Of a stretch of 64,000 nt of DNA, positions 34,161-45,639 are shown piece after piece. The notes beneath the pieces were generated by a model. That model was not told where the DNA came from. It was given only the letters and a program-made list of their open reading frames with translations, and ran no database searches. The stretch covers positions 60,412,862 to 60,476,861 of the forward strand of contig ML679958.1 in NCBI GenBank assembly GCA_007922225.1, written 5' to 3'. Positions within the stretch are counted from its first letter, which is position 1, and the number at the start of each line of letters is the position of its first letter. The stretch is from Emydura subglobosa (lineage: Eukaryota > Chordata > Testudines > Chelidae). The translations under genes and the position numbers were made by a program.

Positions 34161-35084
34161 GTGCATTAATTTAGATGGAATAAAGGGGCTCAGAGTCAAA
34201 GGTGTTAACATAACACAGTCACCATCCAACATTAAATTGGTTTTTAACAAGACTTGGTATACAGAGAGCTCAGCCTGCTTAGTATCATGGCAAACACACC
34301 ACTAAAATCCTTTAAATCTTTTCTTAAAGATTTAAAAAAAAAAAAAATCAGTTAAAGCATTTGAAATGTAAAGTATTAAATAAAGCTTTCATTTTAACTA
34401 CGTCCTTTGTTCCCTTTCCTTGTAGCTGGAGAGAGTTTGCAAATGAAAAACTTGTTTTGACAGTCTTTTAGATGGTATCAAATATGGTAATAACTGTCCT
34501 TTTGAGGAAAAGACAAAAAGATAGTGGAGGTGAACTGAAACTGCTATTATTAAAATCCCATTTCCAAGACGACAAAACAAGACACACGCACAAAAGGGGA
34601 GAGAAAAGAACAGCAAAGACAGAAAATGCAGCTTCTGTCTCTGACATTCACTCACTTTCACCTTCACTATTGAAAAACACAGGCATGCACATGGTCTTAT
34701 CAGCCACTCTGAGACCTGGCAAACTTGTACCAGTATTTGGCTGTTTAGGGCATTGCTTTTAGATGCCTCTTCCTGGTCACAGGTTTACAGCAGTGTTGCA
34801 AAATATGAAATCTTGGCTGGCTAAGAGAGAATCTTATTCGACAAGGGAAAAAGAGAAGGATAGGAAAGAAAACAATTAAGGTGGGGAAGGGAAAGAATAT
34901 ACAAAGGGGAGGTGAAGGAGACAGTCTCACATTCTAGGTGGCATATGGCATTTAGCCAGAGCTGGTTCATGTGGCAATGTCCTCTGGCTCCCTCTCTTGG
35001 GCCTGATCTGGTCAGTACATTTTTCAGGATTAGAATGAAGAAGATCCAGGGTCTCAGGAGACAGTGAGGGTGGCAGCCATGATT

Positions 35085-35915
35085 AGGACCCTATCAAATT
35101 CACAGCTGTGAAAAACGTGCCATGGACCATGAAATCTGGCTATTGTAGGGGAGACCAGATTTCACAGAGCTGGGTGGCTGGAGAGCAGTAGCTTGTGGCC
35201 AGGAGCTCAGCTCTAAAGGCAGCCTTGCCACCGGCAGCAGCACAGAGGGCAAGGTGGCATGGTATGGGGGGCTAGAGGGATGGCAGGGTCAGCCTTACAG
35301 GTGGGTGAGTGGGCCACCGCCCAGAGCCCTGTGGTAAGGGGGCCACCGTGGTAAACACCCCCTCCTCCACACACACAGAGCCAGCTCTAGGTCACTTAAA
35401 CTCCCGAGCACTGGGCCTGGAGTCGGAAAGGGGCAGGACTGGGGGCGGCCCAGCCAGGGTCTCCTACTGTGTAACTGGCTCCAACTACTAGTCCTGGATG
35501 GGCTGAGGAGAGACAGGACTTCCCCTGCACGGGCTGCTCCTGGGGCCGAGTCAGACCCACATCTAGGAACCGCTGCTGGCTGCGAGCCCAGCTCTGAAGG
35601 CAGTGCCGCTGTGGTATTGCCACTGTTACTTCTGTGTTGATTCTGACGGTGGCACTGGGTGTCTGGCCAGCAACTGCTCTCTGGCTGCCCAGCTCAGAAG
35701 GCAGCAGTGCAAAAGTAAGAGTGGCAAAACCATAACCACCCCGTACAATAACCTTCTACCCCTCCCCACCACAATCCTCTTTTGGGTTGGGATCTCCACA
35801 GTTACAACACCATAACATTTCAGATTTAAATATCTGAAACCATGAAATTTATGATTATTTAAAATCCTCTGACCGTAAAGTTGATCAGAATGGACAGTGA
35901 ATTTGGTAGCGCTCT
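35085..35915. mobile_element. hAT-like element, left copy of a composite
   Basis: About 830 bp with inverted ends: 'aggaccctatcaaattcac' and 'gtgaatttggtagcgctct'. The body shows the sub-repeats 'ccatggaccatgaaatctgg', 'gagaccagatttcacag', 'agctctgaaggcagtg' and 'tttcagatttaaatatctga', all also present in 37671-38364. 'agccatgatt' (35075-35084) precedes it and recurs after the right copy. No coding capacity. Confidence 0.7.
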
Positions 35916-35929
35916 AGTTATAAATAGCA

Positions 35930-37668
35930 CCCTACCAGGTAATTTATAGGCCTGTTAGTTTGATCTCAGTAGTATGCAAGGTGTTGGAAAAAATTTTGAA
36001 TGAGAAAGTAGCTAAGGATATCGAGGTTAATGGTAATTGGGATAAAATACAACTTGGTTTTACAAAAGGTAGATCATGCCAGGTCAACCTGATCTCCTCT
36101 TTTGAGAAGATAACAGATTTTTTTAAAACAAAGGGAATGCAGTGGATCTAATTTACCTAGATTTCAGTAAGGCATTTGACACGATTCCACATGGGGAATA
36201 ATTAGTTAAATTAGAAAAGATGGGGATTAATATGAAAATTGGAAGGTGGATTAGGAGTTGGTTAAAGGGGAGGCTACAATGGGCCATAGAGAAAGATGAA
36301 CTGTCAGGCTGGAAGGAGGTTACTAGTGGAGTTCCTCAGTGGATTGGTCTTGGGACCAATCTTATTTAATCTTTTTATTGCTGACTTTGGCACAAAAAGT
36401 GGGAGTGCTAATAAAGTGCTAAATAAAGTTTGCAGATGACACAAAGTTGGGAGGTATTGCTAATACAGAGAAGGATCAGGATATCATACACCAAGAGCTG
36501 GATGACCTTGTAAACTGGAGTAAATAGGATGAAATTTAATAATGGAAAAGTGCAAGGTCATGCACTTAGGGACTAATAAGAACTTTTGCTATAAGCTGCA
36601 GATGCATCAGTTGGAAGTAACAGAAGAAGACAGGACCTGGGCCTATACTGGTTGATCAAAGGATGACTATGAGCTGCCAATGTGATGTGGCTGTGAAAAA
36701 AGCTAATGCGGTCCTAGGATGCGTCAGGTTAGGTATTTCCAGTAGAGAGAGGGAGGAGTTAGTATCATTATACAAGGCATTGGTCAGCCCTTATCTGGAG
36801 TACTGTGTGCAGTTCTGGTTTCCCATGTTTAAGAAAGAGGAATTCAAACTGGAACAGGTGCGGAGAAGGGCTACTAGGATGATCCGTGGAATGGAAAACC
36901 TGCCTTATGAGAGGAGACTCAAAGAGCGTGGCTTGTTTCGCCTAACCAAAAGAAGGCTGAGGTGAGATATGATTGCTCTCTATAAATAGATGAGAGGGAC
37001 AAATATCAGGGAAGGAGAGCAGTTATTAAAGTTCAGTGCCAGTGTGGACACAAGAACAAATGGATATAAACTGGTCATCAGGAAGTTTAGACTTGAAATT
37101 AGACACAGGTTTCTAACCATCAGAAGAGTGAAGTTCTGGAACAGCCTTCCAAGGGGAGCAGTGGGGGCAAGAAACCCAGCTGGCTTTAAGACTGAGCTTG
37201 ATAAGCTTTTTGAGATGATGGTATGAGACTGCCTAATTTAGCATTTGACAGATCTTGACTACTAGTGGTAAATATGCCCAATGGCCTGTGATAGGACATT
37301 AGATGTGGTGGGTTCTGAGTTATTACAGAGAATTCTTTCTGGGTGTCTGACTGGTGAATCTTGCCCACATACTCAGGGTTTAGCTGATCGTCATATTTGG
37401 GCTCAGGAAGGAATTTTCCCCCAGGGCAGATTGGCATAGGCCCTGGGGGTTTTTCACCATTCTCTGCAGCATGGGGTATGGGTCACTTGCTGGTGGATTG
37501 TCTGTACCTTGAAGTCTTTAAATCATTATTTGAGGACTTCAATGACTCAGTCATAGGTTAGGGGTCTATTACAGGAATGGGTGGGTGAGGTTCTTTGGCC
37601 TGCATTGTGCAGGAGGTCAGACTAGATTTCATAATGGTCCCTTCTGACCTTATAGTCTGAGTCTATCA
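35930..37668 (+). mobile_element. CR1 LINE fragment (RT to 3' end)
   Basis: It shows 'RPVSLISVVCKVLEKILNEK' (35950), 'LGFTKGRSCQVNLISSFEKI', a shifted 'FADDTKLGG' block near 36430, 'VKKANAVLGCVRLGISSRER' (36690), 'YLEYCVQFWFPMFKKEEFKL' and 'FLTIRRVKFWNSLPRGAV'. A long 3' UTR follows and ends 'cccttctgaccttatagtct'. Stops and frameshifts are frequent. The 3' half is the same subfamily as 49091-49760. Confidence 0.88.
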
Positions 37669-37670
37669 GT

Positions 37671-38364
37671 CTAAATTCATGGCCATGAAAAATGCATCAT
37701 GGGCCATGAAATCTGGTCTCCCTTGTGAAATCTGGTCTTTTGTGTACTTTTACCCTATATTATATGGTAAAAGCATGCAAAAGTGCACAGTGTATCTCAA
37801 ACTGGGAGTCCCAACCCAGAAGGGGGTTTGCAAGACTTGTGTGTGTGTTTATGTATGTGGTGGGAGGGGGTCACAGTTTTGCCACCCTTATTTGTTCAGC
37901 CTTCAGAGCTAGGTGCCCAGCCAGCAGCTGCTGCTTTCCAGCCACGTAGCTTGAAGGCAGCACCATCACCAGCAACCAGTAAGGGTGGCATGGTATGGTA
38001 TAGTCACCTGTGCTGCTGCTGGTGGGCGGTGCTGCCTTTAGAGCAGGGCACCTGGCCACAGTCACCGTTGTCTGGCCATCCAGCTCTGAAGGCAGCACAG
38101 AAGTAAGGGTGGCAATACTGCGACTCTCCCTTATCCGCACAATAGCCTTACGAGCACCCCCCCCTTTTGGGTCGGGACCCCCAGTTTAATAAATGCTGAG
38201 TGTTAAGGGCTTTACTTGTTTATATGTTGCCATTTTAAAATACATATTCATGCTTTGTTACAACACTGTGAAATTTAAGATTTAAATATCTGAAATTGTG
38301 AAATTCAAGATTTTAAAAATGCTATGATGATGAAATGTATGAAAGTAGAACGTGAATTTGATAG
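37671..38364. mobile_element. hAT-like element, right copy of a composite
   Basis: Begins 'ctaaattcatggccatgaaa' and ends 'cgtgaatttgatag', followed directly by 'ccatgatt'. The body follows the same order of sub-repeats as 35085-35915. The left end lacks the first few bases of the terminus, where the CR1 tail joins. Confidence 0.7.
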
Positions 38365-38372
38365 CCATGATT

Positions 38373-41300
38373 GTAAAGGTTGCTCCTTCCTTTTCTTTTA
38401 GTTAATCAGAGTAGTGGTAACCTCCATCCATTCATCCATATTTTCTCATTAAAGTCTCTTTTTCTTTTTTAAGGACTCCCAAAAGGCGTGATGGGCAGGT
38501 TCCACCTTCTTATTATTTTGTCCACTAATAGTCCTAATTTCCAATACCAGTTTTGGTTCATTGTTTTTTGGTTTTAAACGGTCTTGTTTACCAGCATGGT
38601 CTTAACACAGTTCTTTAATTATATTAATGAGACTTTTTGTTTATACTAATTTAGTCTGTTTCTTTTTTGCACTTTTTCCCATCAGCATTTATTGTTATAG
38701 GTTATTGTGAGACATTTTATGAACTTTTATTTACTTTTTACAGTTGAGCTCACAATTAAGGTAAACCCTATTATCACAACAGACGTCAGACTGTCTAATC
38801 ACAATAGTAAGGAAACGGCTGACCTTTGAAGATACTATTTGGGGCTGAGGTTGCCAAACATTGAAGAAACTGATAATTTCATTAGCTTAACACTGTTCCC
38901 ATTGGAGATAACAATTACTATTAACCTCAATGGGCGCAAAGATAGGCAAGTACTGAATACTTTTGAAAAGACTCTCCCCCATCACACTTTCTTTTGTGAT
39001 GAAAAATTTAGATCCATTAGGGAGCATCTTATACAGTGCCAAGTCCTGTGTTGTCAATTTTATAGCAAATAAAAATGGATGATTACAATTTGTGTAACTT
39101 TTCCTTTAATTTAACTTTGTTCCAATGTATGATCTTCATTATTAATCTATTTGTGTATCCTGTATCAAGAAAATTACTGTCTCCATAACATTGTACATTA
39201 TTTGCTCTTTTCAAAGGCAATAGCAGAGGAGACAAAACTAGGAGAAAAGCTGCAGTTGTCGCTTGAAAACGGGTTTTTCTTTGTATCAACTTAAATGTTT
39301 CCCTTTCTCAGTTTCATCCCATTGTATTTTATTATATTAACCCTGATACCATACAAAATATGTCATCCCACACACTATCAGTTGAAGGATCAAACTTCAA
39401 TTACTTTGAGTCCAACTGTGCAGGCCTCCAAGAGCGGAAAAAACTAATGTAAAACACCTCTAAAAATGACCTAATATAACTTTTTCTAGGCATAAAGATG
39501 TCGCAAACTTAAAGTCTGATATGTTGGGCTTTTCAAGAGCTAGGAAATGAGTGGTGGTTCCACTGGGAAATTGGGAGTCTTCTCTTTTCTAATACTAAAA
39601 AGCTATTTCTAACTCTGCAGGGCAACAGAATTTAAAGGCATGGCATTTTTAGGTACAGAAAACCTGTTGCAAGCTCAGATCTAAATCTTACCTGTTCTGG
39701 GCTTTGAGCAAATGTGATTTGTGGGGTGAAGGAAACATTTCTGTGGCAGATGAATTTAAAATAAGAAGTGGCTATTCAAAGTTGTTCAGGTGTTTAAATA
39801 TTTCAGTAGTCCTGTGGAAACTGATTTGTGAGCAAGAGGGTAGGGAATGAGTTCAAAGGTGAGTGATAAATTATCATGCTCCTATGCAGTTCATTACTTG
39901 TGTATTGCCTCCAAACAAAAGTCCTGTGTATGTATGAGGGAGATAAATTATGCACATCACTAGATGCTGTCTTCAGAAAGGATGGGTAATTTGAAAGATG
40001 TAGTTCAAACTTGTAAATGTTTTTATATTTTTAAATACTTTACAAAACAGAACAAAGCCACATGACTTATGGTTAAGATGACATGCTATTTATGACTAAG
40101 TGCTAGTTGATGCTTGATTTTAACAAATCACCTGAATTCAGTAATTTGATTCTAAATCAGCTGTATAGGAAACAGTTCAACTTCCTTACTCTCATGTGGA
40201 GATACTCTTAGATAAAATTGTGTGAGATGTTAGATTGTATTGATTATACAAAACTTAGTGTGGTGGAAAATTACATGATGGGGGAATAGATTCCATGAAC
40301 TAGGTAGAGAGAGGGTCAATGGGGAATACTGATGTTGCTTTACATAGGTAAAGAAAAAATGCTTATTTAATTATAACCCTTTAAGCTGTGCACTAGCTAA
40401 CCCTAGTAACCACATAGTTTTATTACTGTTATGCTCATCCGTTCTCTCTCTCCACTGAAGTCAGTGGAGTTTCACTAGTGTAAAACCAATGTGTGAGGAT
40501 AGTTGAGCCCAAGTATGAACATGCTTCTCAGAAAGTCAGTGTAATGGTTACCAAGAAAGCTATCCTCTTTTAAACAGCTTTGTAGTGTTTAATTTTTTTT
40601 TAATTAGAAGAAAACAGATTCTTAGGAAACTGAAATATTTCTTTGTGCGTGCTGAAAGCAGACATTTCTTAATTAGAGGTACAATGTACTATGCTACTAT
40701 GAAAGAAACTTGAGTGCAGTAAACTAATACAGATGATTAGGTAACAGTGGAAGGTTTTTAAAATAAGAGAAAAAGTTTTACAAATGCATGCATCATCTTT
40801 TATATTCCATAATTAGGAATGTAACTTATCTTAGTACTACTTCCACTGAGTAGCCTATCCTAGTCACTAGCTGGGTTTCTTCCTTTAGCTATTTATAATA
40901 AATTGTTCTACTTTATCCTGGCTTTTCTTTATGGTTCTGTCTTTTTTTCATGCCATTGTCTGCTTCTGAAAATTGATTCATAATGTGCAATTTTAGACAG
41001 GAGTCTGGTAAAAATTTAATTTTTGGTGACAAATTGGGTACAGAATAACTTTAAAAAACTTCAGGCAATGAAGCTAACTTCCAGAGATGCACGGTTAAAG
41101 GCATCTTGCAGAATTTCACTGAGGAAAAAATTAAAGAGAGTATCTGATCTTTCTAATTTATTTTATTCTGCTTGAAAAATATGTTTAAATTAGTTTTATT
41201 TCTGTATCTTATTGGGAGATAATATCCTGTTATACACCAGTCTCATGATTGGTCCTGTAAAAGTGTTTATCACTTTCACAGTTATCTGATTTAGCCATCT

Positions 41301-44300
41301 ATACTTAGGAAGGAAATCACACTTTTGTAGGTCATCTCTTGTTTTAACACCAGAAGGTAGCCTGCCAGAATAGAGGAGTGAAAAGCTTTCAGGACTAATA
41401 GTTTTGAAAAGGTGTCATCCTCTGCATTGATTCACTCAAGAGGAGAATATTTTCCTTCCTCTGGGTCATTTATGTCCTTACTGGAGCACTAAGCACTTTG
41501 TTTTACCCACTTTAAACCCCTCCTACTGTTAAGGCCATGATCCTTCTAGATGCAAATTGTTTGGAGATAATTTTGGAAACCATTAATATGGCTTCTTAAT
41601 TCCTTATTAAGACAAAGGGATCATTGATATGCTCCACAGATATTTTTTTACCAAGGGCTGTTCATGCAACCCTTCACTGACATATTTTTGACACATGTAT
41701 GGATGGATGTCAATTTGATTAATTTATTCAGATTTAATGGCATGAAGATTTTATTTTTTATTTAGATTTGAAATAAGAAATGCATCTATCCAATGCTGTA
41801 GGAGCTCTAGCGTAATTAAATTAAATCCCAGCAGCATTAAAATCAGTTCCATAGGCACCTGGCTGACCAGCCTGTCCTGTCCCCTTCTTTACCTAGGAAG
41901 CCCACTCTTAGCATTCTTCAGAGACCCTTTCAAACATATCTTTTGCGGTGTGCCTGAAAAATCACCAAATCTGGGCTATTTCAGACCAAGGGCAGGGAAG
42001 CAAGTTCCAGGGTCTCAGAGCCCTCACAAACAGCACCCTGTCCACTTCCCCCTCTGTAATATGAAGAGGATCCAGCTTTAATGTCTCTGCTTACCATAGC
42101 TGTGGCAGCGTGTCACCAGAAGAGAGGCATTCTCACTGCCCTATTAAACACTTTAAAGTTTAATAAGCCCCATATTTGATCTGGCATAAAAATCACATGA
42201 ATTTCTTTCATTCTCACTTCCTAATATCTGAAAATGCATTTCCTTCTGGGAACAAGGGCCTCAAGGTGGTTTAGAGTAAGGTTACTTTGAATGAGTCTAC
42301 AAAAAGAAACTCAAGGCACTGGGATTCTCTGCAGGTATACACAAGCACATGCAGTAGCACTTCCTGTCTCTCAAGCTGTACTTTGTGCCTGCTTAATCAG
42401 TATTTACGAGCAGAGAGGATATTGAAATCTTCATGATTTATTTGCTGGTGAGTAGGCTTCCTGTAAAAGTCAGTGCCTTGCTTGTTTGAGTACAGTAGGG
42501 GATGGGAAGCTTCACCCACCGTCCAGGGATCTATCCCATTCGCTCAGGCCCTTTTAAATTGCTGGGCCCCTAGGCAATTGACCCCTTTACTCCCCCCAGT
42601 CAGTGGGCCTGATGCCAGATGTTCCATTAAAGCCATTTACATGAAGTACAATGCTGTTTTTACACAGCATCTACAGATTAATGTAATAGTCAATATTTGC
42701 AGGCACATGTAAGACAGCTAAATATATATTTAAACTAGGTTTGTAGCTGATGGCCTCATCCTCTAAAAGAAGGCTGTACTGTGGATAAAATGAAATTGCA
42801 TAGTAATTGCTGCTGACTACATTATTAAAATAATCCAGGGAGAAAAGAATTTCTTCACTGAGCATATACTTGACCAGTGTGTCAAAGAAATCAATTTAAG
42901 TGCACGCACAAAACATCTAATATTTTTGGATTATAGTAAGGTTGTAGAAAAAAACCTGTGTGAAATAGTATGTAATTTTAAAGACCATGGTGTAATGAAT
43001 GAGATAGCAGAGTTTGTTGTCTTTGCAAGCTTTGTCTAGAAATGTTCACATGCCAAAAACAAAATTGAGGAAAGCCTTCCAAACTGAAAAATTGCCTGCT
43101 TATGAAAACGAATCATTAAGGTCCAAATTCAACAAGTACTTAAGCAAGTTCCTAACTTCAAGCATACGAGTAAGCCTACTGGTTTCAGTGGGGCTACAAG
43201 TAGGATTAAAGTTAAATACTGGATGAACTGGGTGTCTAAAGGCCATTGTGAACCTCTTGTTCAATGGAATTACTTATGTAACTCTTCACCATTGTGAATA
43301 AGGGGTTCATTATGTGGGACTAAACACTTCAGTACTGATCACATTGGGCCTGATCCAACTCCCAGAGAAATCAATAGGACAGTTCCATTGATTTTAGTGG
43401 AAATTAGATCAAGCCCTTTGAGTCCATTCAGGGGAGTGCAGGGCTTGAACGTTTACCAATTTTACTAGTCAGGGCCTGTTTAAAACAAACAAAAAACCCA
43501 CTAAGTAGCAGCCCCTTCTGCAATGTTGTAGTGAGAACTGTGGCCGCAACTTCTGCTTACTGTGAAGGTGGATGCTGCTACTACTCATACCTGGGTGCTA
43601 GTCTTTTAGGATACTAGAAAGGAAAACAGATGCTTAGCGCTGAGCTCATGCACTGGGCCATATCAATTAAATGTGTTTTGTTTTATTTTGCTTTTTGACA
43701 CACTAATTAAACATTCAAAAGACTTCCTTTGTTTCTAAACAGTTGGTCATGTTAATGTTAACACAACATTCATAGATTTATATGTTGCAGTAATAATGAA
43801 TCATCTCAGACCAACCCTGTTAAAAGGTGTATTCATCATGATATAATTTTGATTCAAGTACAAACACAACCAGAAATTAGTACTAAACAGCCATTAGCAA
43901 CTGCACAGTGCAGCACTTCATAATGTATGATCATTGTTTGTTTGGTTTTTAACTAATTAAGATTCAATAAGTTTTTCTCATTGTACTGCTTTTATGCACA
44001 AGTTTAGAATTAATAGTTTATCTCTGAATAAAGGAATTTCAGATAGTCATGACAAGACTGATTAAGGGGTTCATTAGCATTCATCACTAACAAGTGCTGT
44101 CAGATTTGCTTTAGGATACTTCTTGGAAATAATTCTCACTGGGCTCACTTCTGATTTTTAATCTAACTTCCCGTTTAAAGAATAGAGATTATTTTTTCAT
44201 AGAATAATCTGCAATACAAACATATTCAAACCAAGAATTTTAGGAATTTACTTTTCACTCTTTTCTGTGTATTTACTATTTTGTGTTTCTCTCAGCTTGT

Positions 44301-45180
44301 AAAATGGACATAAAACAGTTAGTTTAGAAACAGACCAGACACTAAAGTTTCAGTTTCAGCTTTTTATATACTACCACAATTTTGCAATATCTGTTCTGCA
44401 GATACGTTAGGTGAATGTTTTTAAAGTTGCTATTGGAATTATTTTTTAAATTTCATGGAAACAAATTTGCTGCTCTTAAGTCTTGTAAAAGTTTTATTTT
44501 ACAAAGCCTGAATTTTGGGCTAAATTTGATGTGACTGTCTCTTTAAATATGAAAGTTAAATGACACCTGGATCAGATTCTACTGTGTTATATCAATACAG
44601 CGCCCGGGGTGAAATTATGCTTCAGTTACACAGATGTAAATGTAATATAACTTAAATCCAGTGGAGTTATGCTGGATTTATTAACAGCCTTGCCTGATGT
44701 ATCTGAACCACAGCCTCAAATAACTGTTACCGAAGTTATATGACACTCTCACTATTTATTGCTGCATTGTGATTTGAGCCATTTTGCGCTTTACATTCCT
44801 ATGGAAGTTTAAAAAAAAAAATTCCCCTATTTAGCAAGGCAGGAGTCCAAATTAACTTTTTTTTAGTATGCTCTTTATTCAGCCATATGCATGCTTTTCT
44901 AGTGCTCCAGGTGATAACTGGTCAGAATTTCCATTTCAGAGGAAATTGCACCATTTTGAAATTTTGGTTCTGTTCTGATTCAGAATGAAAACATATTTTC
45001 AGAATTTCCTGTGAAATGAACTTTTGTAAAATTTTCGTTTCAGAAACACTGAAACATGTTTCTGAAACAATTTGTTCCCTAGGTTCCCCAGCAGCTGCTG
45101 ACTTAAATAGATGTGATTCTTGCCAGTTTCACTGCTGCCCACTACTAAATAGCAGTGATGAACTTGACAAGAATTATTTG
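38373..45180 (+). other. Intron 17, long plain stretch
   Basis: About 6.8 kb without a gene. I see only old MIR-like remnants near 40450-40500, 43110-43210, 43345-43440 and 44565-44700 (words such as 'ttcagtggggctacaagtag' and 'gggcctgatccaactcccag'). A moderately GC-rich block at 41870-42180 may be an unrecognised old repeat. The rest is AT-rich intron. Confidence 0.55.
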
Positions 45181-45183
45181 CAG

Positions 45184-45325
45184 TGTTGTAGCCATGTTGG
45201 TTGCAGGATATTAAAGAGATAAGGTCTGAAGTAGACCTGCTCTGTGTAGCTTGAAAGCCTATCTCTTACACCAACAGAAGTTGGTCCAATAAAAGGACAA
45301 ACCTCATCTCACCTTGTCTCTGACA
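45184..45325. mobile_element. Cry I-type SINE, internally inverted
   Basis: The first part, 'gtgttgtagccatgttggtt', then 'gcaggatattaaagagataa', is the tRNA-like head on the + strand. The second part, 'accaacagaagttggtccaa', then 'taaaaggacaaacctcatct', is the body on the - strand. Cry I SINEs are tRNA-Lys-derived and typical of cryptodiran turtles (from memory). Confidence 0.7.
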
Positions 45326-45335
45326 AGAATTGTAT

Positions 45336-45635
45336 CAGGCTTGGTCTACACTTAACCGGTGATTCGGCAACAGTCGACGGGAGTTATGCAAGCTACGCAG
45401 AGTAGTTTGCGTAACTCCCGTCGACTGCTGTGCTTCCCTTCTGCATGCTGTCTTCACTGCACTGCGCTGACGGGAACCGCGTTCCCGTTGACGCAGTGCT
45501 ACACTGCTTGAGGGGGTGGATTAACAGCGTTGACTTCTGGATTGATTGAACGGGTCTTCACTGACTGCTCAATCGATCCAGATAGGTCGATCTGACAGCG
45601 GCAACTTTGCCACCGTCAGTGTAGATGCACCCTCA
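45336..45635. mobile_element. MITE with long internal hairpin
   Basis: The ends 'ggcttggtctacacttaa' and 'cagtgtagatgcaccctc' are inverted. Near the left end, 45371-45391 ('cagtcgacgggagttatgca' plus one base) pairs with 45407-45427 at 20 of 21 positions. It is the same group as the intron 10 MITEs: both carry the 'gcaagctac...gtag.ttgc' palindrome. Confidence 0.75.
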
Positions 45636-45639
45636 GTTT

